Positions 30,567-39,495 of a DNA stretch of 64,000 nucleotides are shown here, one piece after another (within the stretch, counting starts at the first letter, position 1; every line of letters starts with the position of its first letter). The notes below the pieces were generated by a model. The model ran no database searches, had not been told where the DNA came from, and saw nothing but the letters and a program-made list of their open reading frames with translations. The stretch is from positions 93,273 through 157,272 of the forward strand of contig NZ_MUXF01000016.1 in NCBI RefSeq assembly GCF_003063295.1, in the 5' to 3' direction. The translations under genes were made by a program, and so were the position numbers. The DNA is from Arcobacter lacus. Its GTDB lineage: Bacteria > Campylobacterota > Campylobacteria > Campylobacterales > Arcobacteraceae.

Positions 30567-31190
30567 ATGGATTTTTTAACAAATCAAAATATAGTTTTTT
30601 ATCTTCTTGCTTATTTAGTAGGTTCTATTCCATTTGGACTAATTTTAGCAAAAACTTTTGCTGGAGTTGATATAAAATCACAAGGTAGTAAAAGTATAGG
30701 TGCTACAAATGTATTAAGAGTTGTAAAACAAACAAACCCATCTTTAGCAAAAAAATTAGGAATTGCTACAGTATTACTTGATGCTTTAAAAGGAACTTTG
30801 GTTTTATTAGTTGGTATATATTATGGAGTAAGTAGCGAAACTCTTTGGGCAATAGCTGTATTGGCTGTACTTGGTCACTGTTATTCTATTTATTTAGGAC
30901 TTGAAGGTGGAAAAGGAGTAGCAACTGGACTTGGTGTGTATATTGTATTAATTCCTTATTCAACACTAATTGGTGCACTCGTTTGGATAGTTTGCGCAAA
31001 AGTTTTAAAAATATCATCATTATCTTCTTTATTAGGATTGGTTGCTGCTGTTATAAGTGCAATATTTATATATGATGATTTAGGAATAAATTCAAATGTT
31101 CCTATGTACTTAATAGCATTTATTATTCTATATAAACACATTCCAAATATTGTAAGACTTATAAAAGGGCAAGAAAGTAAAGTTATATGA
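30567..31190 (+). CDS. plsY: Acyl-phosphate glycerol-3-phosphate acyltransferase
   Basis: Membrane acyltransferase of 207 residues that starts phospholipid synthesis from acyl-phosphate. The conserved loops are visible: GSIPFGLILAK near residue 18, GSKSIGATNVLRV near 42-55, and GGKGVATGLG near 115. About five helices. It overlaps folB by 4 bp. Confidence 0.95.
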   Translation: MDFLTNQNIVFYLLAYLVGSIPFGLILAKTFAGVDIKSQGSKSIGATNVLRVVKQTNPSLAKKLGIATVLLDALKGTLVLLVGIYYGVSSETLWAIAVLAVLGHCYSIYLGLEGGKGVATGLGVYIVLIPYSTLIGALVWIVCAKVLKISSLSSLLGLVAAVISAIFIYDDLGINSNVPMYLIAFIILYKHIPNIVRLIKGQESKVI

Positions 31191-31498
31191 AAATAGACAT
31201 AGAAGATCTTACTTTTAAATGTATTATTGGAATACTTGATTTTGAAAGAGTAAAAAAACAAAAAGTTATTATAAATTTGTCATTTGAGTATAATTTCTCA
31301 AATGATAAGTTCATAGATTATGCCCAAGTAGTAGATTTGATAAAACAAACTATGAAAAAAGAAAAATTTCAATTAATAGAAGATGCAATTTTATATCTAA
31401 CAAAACTTCTAAATCAAACTTATGAGATAAAAAATCTCAAACTAAAAATCTCAAAACCAACAATATTAAAAGATTGTATTGTTAGTTTATCGAATTAA
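31187..31498 (+). CDS. folB: Dihydroneopterin aldolase family protein
   Basis: A 103-residue protein of the tunnelling fold. The IEDLTFKCIIGILDFERVKKQ start matches the FolB N-terminus, including the Glu of the substrate pocket, and the later KLKISKPTIL segment is the usual C-terminal strand. It is a little shorter than the common 115-120 residues. It would cleave dihydroneopterin in folate synthesis; coupling to plsY by a 4-bp overlap gives no functional hint. Confidence 0.8.
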   Translation: MKIDIEDLTFKCIIGILDFERVKKQKVIINLSFEYNFSNDKFIDYAQVVDLIKQTMKKEKFQLIEDAILYLTKLLNQTYEIKNLKLKISKPTILKDCIVSLSN

Positions 31499-31520
31499 AT
31501 AAAAATAAGTTTTTTTTAAT

Positions 31521-31783
31521 TATAATATTTGTAATCAAATTGAAATAAAAGTCAATAAATATATTAATTTTTGAAGCATAAAATACGAGTAAAAAAGTCC
31601 TAAATAGCATTAGTGTAGCATATTTTAAAGGTTAATTGAAATCTAACTTAAATTAACAGTTAATTAACTAAAAAATAACAATTTTAAGAAAACTTTAATT
31701 TTAACTCGTATAAAATGCCCGTCATGGTGTACTAAAACTAACTAGTTCTTGTATATCGATTAGAATTTCGAAATTTTAGGAGA
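31521..31783 (+). promoter_or_regulatory. Long upstream region of the porin gene
   Basis: The 290-bp gap before the porin has at least two -10 candidates: TATAAT at 31521-31526 and TATAAAAT at 31709-31716. The second is 73 bp before the ATG. A small palindrome AATTTCGAAATT (31764-31775) lies just before the strong ribosome site TAGGAGA (31777-31783). No ORF or recognisable RNA family was seen. Confidence 0.45.
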
Positions 31784-31788
31784 AAAAA

Positions 31789-33081
31789 ATGAGAAAGATC
31801 TCAAAATTAAGTTTAGTAGCTGCTGTTGCAGTAGCTGGTTTTTCAACTGCTAATGCTCAACCATTAGAAGAAGCTATCAAAAATGTAGAAACTTCAGGTT
31901 CTGTTGTTTATAGATATGATAACTTTGATGATGACAAAGGTACTTGGGGAAATGAGCACCACAGTGAAAGAAATAAATATAAAATTGGTTTAAATTTAAC
32001 TTCAAAAGTTAATGATTATGTTAAATTCAATTCAAGATTTTTAGTTGCTAGTGGAACAGGTGAATTCGCTGATTTAGATGCGCACAAAGGTTCTGATAGT
32101 AATCCAGATGTAACTTTATCTCATGCTAACTTTGCGTTTACAGGTATCCAAAATACTACGGTTATTGCTGGTAAACAAGGTTTAGCTACTCCATGGACAG
32201 TTGCGATTGATTCTGATGGAAATGAACATACAGGAACAGGGGTTTTAGCTCTTTCTTCTGTTGGACCTGTAACTGCAGGTGCTGGTTACTTTAACCAAAC
32301 TAACTTAGATAGATCTGGAAATATTAATGGTACAAAATTAGTTAGCAATTCTGGTACTAACGTTGCAAATGTAGCTGCTATTTCAGGAACTTTTACAGCT
32401 GGTGAAAATTTAGGAAGTAGAGATTTATATGTTGGTACGTTACAAGCTGACTTAAGTCCAGTTAAACTTGAAGCTTGGTATGTAGATATTGCAGATGCTT
32501 TAGATTCTTATACATTAGTTGCTAAAGCTGATTTCAAACCTTCTACTGATTCAAAAATTGGTGTTGAAGCTAGATATGTTTCTTTAACTTTAGACAATGG
32601 TAAAAAAGTTGGTTTAGATTCAGATGATAATGCAATGTATAGACTTGCTGTTACTGGTAACTTAGGTATTTTCAATGCTAAAGTTTCTTATACAGGAACA
32701 GATAAAGATGGTGGTATAACTGCATTTGACCAAGATGCTGAAAATGCTACTTTAGGATGGAATTTATCATCTAACGGTATTGCAGATGCTGACTATTGGC
32801 AAGGTGTTTTAGGTGTAAATATTTTAGATAACTTAAATTTATCTGCTAACTATGGTAACCTAAAAGCTGATAGACCTTCAAGTGGATTAAATGGTACTAA
32901 AAGTGTACTTACTGATTTAGAAGTTGAAGAAGTATTTGGACAATTAACTTATAAAATGTCTAAAAACTTAAGTACATATTTAAGATATGGTACTTATGAA
33001 GAAAAATACAAAAACAATGGTGATAAAGAAAAATATTCTGACCAAAATAGAGGAAGAATCCAAGTTGAATATACATTCTAA
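31789..33081 (+). CDS. Major outer membrane porin (Campylobacterota MOMP-like)
   Basis: A 430-residue beta-barrel protein. The signal peptide is clear (residues 1-23, ending ANA before QPLEEA). The mature part is rich in alternating strands with Asp/Gly/Asn loops and ends in VEYTF, the C-terminal Phe signature for outer membrane insertion. The start of the mature chain, with VETSGSVVYRYDNF, resembles Campylobacter/Arcobacter major porins. It stands alone with its own promoter and terminator, and its codon choice is more biased towards GGT/GCT/AAC than its neighbours, in line with high expression. Confidence 0.88.
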   Translation: MRKISKLSLVAAVAVAGFSTANAQPLEEAIKNVETSGSVVYRYDNFDDDKGTWGNEHHSERNKYKIGLNLTSKVNDYVKFNSRFLVASGTGEFADLDAHKGSDSNPDVTLSHANFAFTGIQNTTVIAGKQGLATPWTVAIDSDGNEHTGTGVLALSSVGPVTAGAGYFNQTNLDRSGNINGTKLVSNSGTNVANVAAISGTFTAGENLGSRDLYVGTLQADLSPVKLEAWYVDIADALDSYTLVAKADFKPSTDSKIGVEARYVSLTLDNGKKVGLDSDDNAMYRLAVTGNLGIFNAKVSYTGTDKDGGITAFDQDAENATLGWNLSSNGIADADYWQGVLGVNILDNLNLSANYGNLKADRPSSGLNGTKSVLTDLEVEEVFGQLTYKMSKNLSTYLRYGTYEEKYKNNGDKEKYSDQNRGRIQVEYTF

Positions 33082-33111
33082 TATTTTTAGAAGTTAAAAA
33101 ACTTATCTTTC

Positions 33112-33141
33112 AAAGGTTGGGCTTAGCTCAACCTTTTTTTA
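33112..33141 (+). terminator. Porin gene terminator
   Basis: An 11-bp stem with one G-T wobble (33112-33122 with 33126-33136), a TTA loop and a T-run. Placed 30 bp after the porin stop codon. Confidence 0.85.
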
Positions 33142-33154
33142 TGCAAATAAAAAA

Positions 33155-33709
33155 CTATATAAAATACCTAATAGAAGCGAATCCATAAGCTTTTGTTTCT
33201 TCTATTTTACTCACTTGAGTTTCATCTATTATTCCACCTAAAGCTATGATTTTCATATCTTTAAAGCTATTTAATACTAATTCTAAATCTTTGATACCTT
33301 TTGCTTTTCCTTTGTTTGGTGTATCAAAAATAGGAGAATATGTTATATAATCCACTTCATACTCTCTAGCAGTTTCTATATCTTTTGTATTGTGGCAAGA
33401 GATGATTATTTTAAGATTTAACTCTTTTGCTTTTTTTATATCTTCAAATTGTGTTGAAGTTAAATGAACACCATAAAATCCTAATTTTTGAGCTAAAAGA
33501 AAATCTGAATTTAAAAAAGTATTTTTTATGTTTTTTTCATGGCAAGTTTCAATAAAAGTTTTAGCTAAAGCTTCAAAGTTATTTGACTGTTTATCTCTAA
33601 AACAAGCAAAGTCAACGTTATGTTTTTCAAAAACATCTGATAATGTTTGTTTAAATATTAGTTCATTATTTGTGTAGTAGTTTGGGTCTGTTATAAGATA
33701 TTTTTTCAT
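33155..33709 (-). CDS. thiE: Thiamine phosphate synthase family protein (ThiE/TenI-like)
   Basis: A 184-residue TIM-barrel protein. GVHLTSTQ, YITYSPIFDTPNKGKAKGI and ALGGI correspond to the substrate loops of ThiE. The usual QLREK motif at the N-terminus is replaced by CFRDKQ. ThiE couples the pyrimidine and thiazole halves of thiamine; TenI-type relatives isomerise the thiazole instead. Length is slightly short. A dedicated neighbour from the thiamine pathway is absent, so the choice between ThiE and TenI stays open. Confidence 0.75.
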   Translation of the reverse strand: MKKYLITDPNYYTNNELIFKQTLSDVFEKHNVDFACFRDKQSNNFEALAKTFIETCHEKNIKNTFLNSDFLLAQKLGFYGVHLTSTQFEDIKKAKELNLKIIISCHNTKDIETAREYEVDYITYSPIFDTPNKGKAKGIKDLELVLNSFKDMKIIALGGIIDETQVSKIEETKAYGFASIRYFI

Positions 33710-33718
33710 GAAATTAAA

Positions 33719-33748
33719 AAAGGGAATAAGTAAAAACTTATTCCCTTT
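33719..33748 (-). terminator. atpB terminator
   Basis: A 12-bp stem (33719-33730 with 33737-33748), followed on the minus strand by a T-run. It lies just after the atpB stop and overlaps the region immediately upstream of the thiE start. Confidence 0.75.
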
Positions 33749-33770
33749 AATATAAGCCTTATTTTGATTT

Positions 33771-34457
33771 TTAGTGCTCTTCGTGTTCCATCATAATAGA
33801 TCCAGCAATATAAACATAAGTTAATATACTGAAAATAAATGCTTGTAAAACACCAAATGCAGTTAATAAGAAAAATCCAGGTAAAGGTAAAATCCAAGGT
33901 ACTAACATTAAAAGTACCATTAAGAACATATCATCACCTCTGATTGATCCAAAAAGCCTAAATGATAAAGAAACAATTCTTGATAAGTGAGAGATTATTT
34001 CAATAGGGAACATTAAAGGTGCAAGCACAGGCATTGGTCCCATAAAATGTTTAAAATAGTTTACAAAACCATTTTTCTTAATACCTAAATAGTTATAGTA
34101 AACAAATACTATTAAAGCTAAAGATAAAGTGAAGTTAATATTTGAAGTTGGAGCTTCGAAACCAGGAATTACTCCAATCATATTACTAACAAAAATTACT
34201 AAAGCTAATGAACCAATTAGTGGCATATAAGTTCTAGAATTTTTTTCACCCATTGTATCAGCTCCCATAGAGATGATACCACCTACAAAAGCCTCTAATA
34301 CATTTTGGCTTCCAGTTGGAACTAATTGTAATTTTCTAGTAGCAGCTCTTGCTATTATAAAAATAATTCCAATAACTAAAACATAGTGTGATAAGATTAT
34401 CCACTCTTGCCCGTGTCCACCAATAGCACCCAAGAATGTAAACAGTCTTCCTTCCAT
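33771..34457 (-). CDS. atpB: ATP synthase F0 subunit a
   Basis: Membrane subunit a of 228 residues that forms the proton channel with the c ring. The essential Arg is in SLSFRLFGSIRGDD. Five to six hydrophobic helices are visible. The other ATP synthase genes are not next to it; a lone atpB is also the rule in Helicobacter and Campylobacter. Its strong terminator and own upstream gap indicate a single-gene transcript. Confidence 0.95.
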   Translation of the reverse strand: MEGRLFTFLGAIGGHGQEWIILSHYVLVIGIIFIIARAATRKLQLVPTGSQNVLEAFVGGIISMGADTMGEKNSRTYMPLIGSLALVIFVSNMIGVIPGFEAPTSNINFTLSLALIVFVYYNYLGIKKNGFVNYFKHFMGPMPVLAPLMFPIEIISHLSRIVSLSFRLFGSIRGDDMFLMVLLMLVPWILPLPGFFLLTAFGVLQAFIFSILTYVYIAGSIMMEHEEH

Positions 34458-34547
34458 ACTCTTCCTTTTTTGTTTTCTACATTTACTAAATTATGCGCCT
34501 ATTATATTATTTGTTTTCTAAAATTTTTATAAATAAAAAAATTTAGT

Positions 34548-35753
34548 TTAGATTTGTTTAAATCTATAGCCATTTTGTTTCAAATTTTCTCTTATTTGTT
34601 CTTGATGTTCTTCACCTTTTGTTTCAAGAGCAATTGTTACATAAGCTTCACCAAATTCAAGTTTTAAAGAGTTTCTATTAAAATCTATTTCTATTATGTT
34701 TGCAGAACATTGCGTAAATATTTCTGTTAATTTCATCAATGAACCTGGTTTATCCATAAGAGTAACGATTAAGTTCATTTTTCTATAAGATTTTACTAAA
34801 CCTTTTTCAATAATAAGTGACAACATCGTAACATCAATATTTCCACCACTTACAACAGCACAAACTTTTTTGTTTGAAATATCAATTTTATCATGCATAA
34901 TAGCTGCAACTGGAACTGCTCCTGCTCCTTCAACCATAAGTTTATGTTTTTCTAATAAAAATAAAATTGCATTTGCTATTTCATTATCACTTACTTCTAC
35001 AACTTCATCGACATATTCTAAAATCAAATCAAGTAGTTTTGGAGTAACATCTCTTACTGCTATTCCATCAGCGATAGTTTTAACAGAAGCTGAATCAATA
35101 GGAATTCCAGCTAAAAAAGAGTCTTTCATTCCTTTTGCACCACTTGCAACAACACCAGTTATTTTAATCTTTGGATTTATACTTTTTGCAGCAATAGCAA
35201 TACCTGCGATTAGACCACCACCACCAATTGGTACAATGATTTGTTCTACATCTTCAAGTTTTTCTAAAATTTCTAAAGCAATTGTTCCTTGCCCTGCAAT
35301 AACCGCATTATCAGCGAATGGATGAATAAATTCTTTGTTATTTTCTTTTGCAAATTTTGTTGCACTTGCATATGCTTCATCAAAATTTTCACCAGTTAAA
35401 ACAACATTTGCACCATAAGATTTTACTCCTAAAACTTTTGTAAGTGGAGTAGCTTCTGGCATAAAAATAGTAGCTTCACAGTCAAAATATTTAGCTGCAA
35501 AAGCTAAACCTTGAGCGTGATTTCCTGCACTTGCTGCTACAACTCCATTTTTTCTTCTTTTTTCATCAAGTAAAGCAACTCTATTAAATGCACCACGGAT
35601 TTTAAAACTACCAGTTATTTGAAGGTTGTCTTCTTTTAGATAGATTTCTGCATTTTTTTCTTTGCTTAAAATTGGGGCTTTCATCAAAGGAGTTAGAGAA
35701 ATGGCTTTTTCTAACTGTTTTTTTGCGTCTTTTATATCGTTTAATGTAATCAT
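34548..35753 (-). CDS. ilvA: Threonine ammonia-lyase
   Basis: PLP enzyme of 401 residues forming 2-oxobutanoate for isoleucine synthesis. The PLP Lys51 lies in TGSFKIRGAF and the phosphate-binding loop in GGGGLIAGIA. A single C-terminal ACT-like domain (about 325-400) follows. This length is between the short catabolic form and the long two-ACT biosynthetic form, so the feedback behaviour cannot be read from the sequence. Confidence 0.9.
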   Translation of the reverse strand: MITLNDIKDAKKQLEKAISLTPLMKAPILSKEKNAEIYLKEDNLQITGSFKIRGAFNRVALLDEKRRKNGVVAASAGNHAQGLAFAAKYFDCEATIFMPEATPLTKVLGVKSYGANVVLTGENFDEAYASATKFAKENNKEFIHPFADNAVIAGQGTIALEILEKLEDVEQIIVPIGGGGLIAGIAIAAKSINPKIKITGVVASGAKGMKDSFLAGIPIDSASVKTIADGIAVRDVTPKLLDLILEYVDEVVEVSDNEIANAILFLLEKHKLMVEGAGAVPVAAIMHDKIDISNKKVCAVVSGGNIDVTMLSLIIEKGLVKSYRKMNLIVTLMDKPGSLMKLTEIFTQCSANIIEIDFNRNSLKLEFGEAYVTIALETKGEEHQEQIRENLKQNGYRFKQI

Positions 35754-35842
35754 TTTACTTTTCTCGTTTTTTTTATTTAGAAACGAAATAGTATCTAAAA
35801 ATATGTTTTATCATAATTAAGTTATAACAAAACATATTTTTA

Positions 35843-35864
35843 AACTAGAGCAAAAGCTCTAGTT
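35843..35864 (-). terminator. Probable metE terminator
   Basis: A 9-bp stem (35843-35851 with 35856-35864) has an AAAA loop and overlaps the metE stop codon. The T-run that follows on the minus strand is interrupted, so the terminator may be incomplete. Confidence 0.5.
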
Positions 35865-38126
35865 AGAATTTTTTACAATTTTTACAGCTTCAACTAAGTT
35901 TATTAAACTTTGTTTTACTTCTGGCCATTTTCTAGTTTTTAGTCCACAATCTGGATTTATCCATAATTGTTCTTTTGGTAAAACTTCAATTAATGCTTTA
36001 ATTTGATTTACCATTTCTTCAACACTTGGAACTCTTGGGCTATGAATATCATAAATTCCAGGTCCAATTTCTTGTTTATATGCAACTTCTTTAAAGATTT
36101 TTAAAAGTCTATTTCCACTTCTTGCAGTTTCGATTGAAATTACATCTGCATCCATTGCTTCGATAGTTTTTATAATATCATTAAATTCACTATAACACAT
36201 ATGTGTATGAATTTGAGTATCAGCTTTTGCACAACTAACACTTAGACGGAAGTTTTCAACTGCCCAGTTTTCATAAGCTTTTATATTTTCAATTCTTAAA
36301 GGATATCCTTCTTTAAACGCTGCTTCATCAACTTGAATCATTTTAATTCCAGCATTTTGTAAATCATCAACTTCTTTATTAATTGCAAGTGCGATTTGTT
36401 TTGTTACTTCATTTCTTGGAATATCATCTCTTACAAATGACCAATTTAAAATTGTAACAGGTCCAGTTAACATACCTTTCATAACTTTTTTAGTTTTACT
36501 TTGAGCATATTTAATCCACTCAACAGTCATTGGATTTGGTCTTGAAACATCTCCAAAAATTAAAGGTGGTTTTACGCATCTACTTCCATATGATTGAACC
36601 CAAGCATTTTGAGTAAATGCAAAACCTTCCATTAATTCACCAAAATATTCAACCATATCATTTCTCTCTGGTTCTCCATGAACTAAAACATCAAGTCCGA
36701 TTTCATCTTGGAAAGCTACACAATCATCAATATATTTTTTGATTTCTGCAACATATTGCTCTTTTGAAATAGCATTTGCTTTATATTGTTTTCTATTTTC
36801 TCTAATTTCAGGTGTTTGAGGAAATGAACCAATAGTTGTAGTTGTAAGTGCATCATATTTAAAAAATTCTCTTTGAACTTTTATTCTATCTTGGAATTTA
36901 TCAGCTCTTTCAAATACTTTTAAATTTTTGATTTCGTCTTGAACTACTTTATTATGAATTTTTGAAGATATTTTTCTTTGTTTATTTTCTTCAACATTTC
37001 TTTTAATAGTTGCAGTATCTTCTAAAGATAGTTTTAAATCAAAAAATTGTTTTGTTACAAGTGATAACTCTTTTAATTTTTCTACTGCAAAAGCTAACCA
37101 AGATTTGATTTCAGAATCTAATTTTTCTTCATAATTTAAAGTAAATGGAACGTGTAATAAAGAGCAAGAAGTTCCTACAATAATATTTTCTTTAGAAACA
37201 ACATTTGAAATTTTATTTAGTAAAGCTACTTTATCTTCAAAATTACTTTTCCAAATATTTCTTCCATCAATAACTCCAGCAATTAAAACTTTATTTGAGT
37301 TTTTGATAAGTTCTAAAGTTTCAAGATTTTTATTTCCATGAATAAAATCTAAACCTAATGCCCAAATTGGAGTATTAACCAAAATTTTTGTAGCTTCATT
37401 TGAGTGTTCAAAATATGTTGTTACAACAATTTTGATATTTGGTGCAACATTTGTTAAAGCATCATAAACAGGTTTGATTAAAGATAAAACTTTAGTGTCT
37501 AAATCTTTTACAAATAAAGGTTCAGCAAATTCAACAACAATTTCATCATTAAGTTTAGAAATTTCTAATAAAAGTTCTTTATAAACTTCTACTACATTAT
37601 TTATATGTGCAAAAATATCACTATTATCTATACTTTTTGAAAGTCCAAGGTAAGTGATTGCACCAATAAGATTGATTTTTGTTTTTATTCCTAACTCTAA
37701 AGCTTCTTTATACTCTTCAATTACTTTTTTTGAATTTAGAGTAAATTTTGTATCTTTTGAAATTTCTGGAACGATATAGTGATAGTTTGTATTAAACCAT
37801 TTAGTCATTTCCATAGCAACACTAGTTTCATTTCCTCTAGCCATTGCAAAATATAACTCTTCATCTTTTAAGTTTTGGAATCTTTGAGGAATTGCTCCTA
37901 ATAAAATAGTAGTATCTAACATATTGTCATAATATGAAAAATCATTTGATGCAATAAAATCTATTTTTGCCTCTTTTTGATAATTCCAGTGTCTTTTTCT
38001 TAATTGTTCTGCAACATATTTAACTTCATTGAAATCTGTTTGTTTAGACCAATATTGTTCTAAAACTTTTTTTAATTCTCTTTTTTCTCCAATTCTTGGA
38101 AATCCTATTACATAATTTTTTGACAT
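35859..38126 (-). CDS. metE: Cobalamin-independent methionine synthase
   Basis: Methyltransferase of 755 residues that moves a methyl group from 5-methyltetrahydrofolate-triglutamate to homocysteine. Two TIM barrels: an N-terminal half with VIGFPRIGEKRELK, and a C-terminal catalytic half. Zinc ligands are visible in HTHMCYSEF and in NPDCGLKTR. Full length. The gene has a 164-bp upstream region with two hairpins, and AAGGA as ribosome site directly after the second one. Confidence 0.97.
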   Translation of the reverse strand: MSKNYVIGFPRIGEKRELKKVLEQYWSKQTDFNEVKYVAEQLRKRHWNYQKEAKIDFIASNDFSYYDNMLDTTILLGAIPQRFQNLKDEELYFAMARGNETSVAMEMTKWFNTNYHYIVPEISKDTKFTLNSKKVIEEYKEALELGIKTKINLIGAITYLGLSKSIDNSDIFAHINNVVEVYKELLLEISKLNDEIVVEFAEPLFVKDLDTKVLSLIKPVYDALTNVAPNIKIVVTTYFEHSNEATKILVNTPIWALGLDFIHGNKNLETLELIKNSNKVLIAGVIDGRNIWKSNFEDKVALLNKISNVVSKENIIVGTSCSLLHVPFTLNYEEKLDSEIKSWLAFAVEKLKELSLVTKQFFDLKLSLEDTATIKRNVEENKQRKISSKIHNKVVQDEIKNLKVFERADKFQDRIKVQREFFKYDALTTTTIGSFPQTPEIRENRKQYKANAISKEQYVAEIKKYIDDCVAFQDEIGLDVLVHGEPERNDMVEYFGELMEGFAFTQNAWVQSYGSRCVKPPLIFGDVSRPNPMTVEWIKYAQSKTKKVMKGMLTGPVTILNWSFVRDDIPRNEVTKQIALAINKEVDDLQNAGIKMIQVDEAAFKEGYPLRIENIKAYENWAVENFRLSVSCAKADTQIHTHMCYSEFNDIIKTIEAMDADVISIETARSGNRLLKIFKEVAYKQEIGPGIYDIHSPRVPSVEEMVNQIKALIEVLPKEQLWINPDCGLKTRKWPEVKQSLINLVEAVKIVKNSN

Positions 38127-38290
38127 TCTTTATCCTTTTTCAAAGGTTCTTTTTTTAAGAACCATATATAATTTAACTACTTTTATAGAGTGGATTAAAA
38201 ACCACTAAAAAGTATTAAGACCTAAAAAGCTACGAAAACGAAGCCTAAAATAGAAACAAAGGTATCTTATAAATTTATATTGATACGAAA
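38127..38290 (-). promoter_or_regulatory. metE leader with two hairpins
   Basis: On the minus strand an AGTGG/CCACT hairpin (38189-38193 with 38202-38206) is followed by a GGTTCTT/AAGAACC hairpin (38145-38151 with 38157-38163), which ends 18 bp before the metE ATG. The second hairpin stands directly before the AAGGA ribosome site, a suitable place for translational control. I do not recognise a known riboswitch. Confidence 0.4.
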
Positions 38291-38644
38291 TTATAAAGTA
38301 TGTAATGGAGGGTGAACGCCAGTTCTTCTAAAAGCAAAAAATGTACAATAAAATGGACATCTAGGAATATATCTAAAAAGTCTTACTGCTAATGCAGTTT
38401 TTCTTCTAAAAAGACAATCACAATGACAAGGCTTACTTTTTATAGCAAAGCAAGATAATAAACTTTCTTCTAAACCTTGATGAATGGATTCTTCTTCATC
38501 TTCTAATGAAGAAGACAATTGTAATTTTATTTGTAAGTGATTTTTACAAGATATAGCAATATTGTGTAGTGTTATAGCGACACTATATGCTTGAATAGAT
38601 GACAATGAGAAGTATTTTTTTCCAAAACCATTCAATACTTTCAA
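38291..38644 (-). CDS. Small Cys-rich protein of unknown function upstream of metE
   Basis: A 117-residue ORF starting at TTG with AAGG 7 bp before it. Codon use follows that of the genome. Residues 1-45 look like an alpha/beta start, residues 48-60 are acidic, and the C-terminal half contains Cys65, Cys73, Cys75, Cys77, Cys96 and Cys100 among many Arg and Phe residues. The PCHCDC cluster could bind metal. No family is recognised. It lies 164 bp before metE on the same strand and may share its transcript. Confidence 0.55.
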   Translation of the reverse strand: MKVLNGFGKKYFSLSSIQAYSVAITLHNIAISCKNHLQIKLQLSSSLEDEEESIHQGLEESLLSCFAIKSKPCHCDCLFRRKTALAVRLFRYIPRCPFYCTFFAFRRTGVHPPLHTL

Positions 38645-38719
38645 GTAAAAACCTTATAAATATAATTAAAGGTGAAGTTTAAATTAATAATACTTAATAA
38701 TAAATAAAAATAAATATGA

Positions 38720-38725
38720 TATTAT
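38720..38725 (+). promoter_or_regulatory. Possible -10 element of trmD
   Basis: TATTAT preceded by TGA, 26 bp before the TTG start of trmD. Spacing leaves a very short leader with a weak GGA ribosome site. Confidence 0.4.
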
Positions 38726-38750
38726 TCCAAATAAAAATGGATTTGGAATT

Positions 38751-39440
38751 TTGAAATTTACATTTGTAACACTTTTCCCTAGTTTAATCGAACCTTATTT
38801 TCAAGACTCTATTTTAAAAAGAGCTATTGAATCTAACTTTATTAGTTATGAGTTTTACAATCCTAGAGATTTTACAACTAATAAACATAAAAAAGTTGAT
38901 GATGAAATGGTAGGTGGTGGAGCAGGAATGCTTCTATCTTGCCAACCTTTATTTGACTGTTTAGATGAAATAAAAAACAAAAATAAAGATGCTTATATAA
39001 TTTTTCCTTTAGCTGCAGCAAAACCTTTTAAACAAAATGATGCAAAAAGATTAGCAAAGAAAAAAAATATAGTATTTGTAAGTGGAAGATATGAAGGAAT
39101 TGATGAAAGAGTTATAGAAAAGTATGCTAATGAAGTTTTTAGTATTGGAGAATACATACTAACAGGAGGAGAATTAGCTTCAACTGTTATGGCAGATGCA
39201 ATTTCAAGAAATATTGAAAATGTTTTAGGAAATGCTGATTCTTTAGAAGTTGAAAGTTATGAAAACAACCTTCTAGAAGCACCTTCTTTTACAAAACCTG
39301 AAAATTACCAAAATTTAAGTGTCATTAAAGAATATTTAAAGGGAAATCATATTAAAATTCTCGACCTAAAAAAAAACCTGTCTATTTGCAAAACAAAATA
39401 CTTTAGACCAGGTTTAGTTACAAACAAAAAATTTAAATAA
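38751..39440 (+). CDS. trmD: tRNA (guanine-37-N1)-methyltransferase
   Basis: SPOUT methyltransferase of 229 residues that makes m1G37 and prevents frameshifting. [13 protein letters not shown] opens the protein; the knot motifs are [12 protein letters not shown] and [13 protein letters not shown]. The start codon is TTG; no ATG gives a full N-terminus. It is followed by rplS, the conserved order, but rimM and rpsP, which often precede it, are not on its 5' side. Confidence 0.95.
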   Translation: MKFTFVTLFPSLIEPYFQDSILKRAIESNFISYEFYNPRDFTTNKHKKVDDEMVGGGAGMLLSCQPLFDCLDEIKNKNKDAYIIFPLAAAKPFKQNDAKRLAKKKNIVFVSGRYEGIDERVIEKYANEVFSIGEYILTGGELASTVMADAISRNIENVLGNADSLEVESYENNLLEAPSFTKPENYQNLSVIKEYLKGNHIKILDLKKNLSICKTKYFRPGLVTNKKFK

Positions 39441-39478
39441 AAGTGTGATACCCCGCAAGTTGCAAATGCGGGCACTTT
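39440..39478 (+). promoter_or_regulatory. Structured RNA element before rplS (candidate ribosomal protein leader)
   Basis: The 55-nt gap between trmD and rplS is unusually G+C-rich for this genome and folds into a two-part stem: AAAGTG (39440-39445) with CACTTT (39473-39478), and CCCGCA (39452-39457) with TGCGGG (39467-39472). A 6-nt bulge TGATAC lies on the 5' side only, with a 9-nt loop. No T-run follows, so it is not a terminator; the rplS ribosome site AAAGGG starts 5 nt later. The form fits a protein-binding leader, inferred only. Confidence 0.5.
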
Positions 39479-39495
39479 CGCCAAAGGGAAATACG

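Noticed and set aside
34870-35325. A 151-residue frame on the plus strand opposite ilvA
   Set aside because: It is rich in Ser/Ile/Ala in the way of a reverse frame and lies wholly within a well-supported gene; no ribosome site.
38127-38290. A SAM or cobalamin riboswitch before metE
   Set aside because: Only two simple hairpins are visible, without the multi-stem cores of known classes.
39445-39495. A 17-residue N-terminal extension of L19
   Set aside because: It would translate through the structured element; the ATG at 39496 has a proper ribosome site and matches the usual L19 start.
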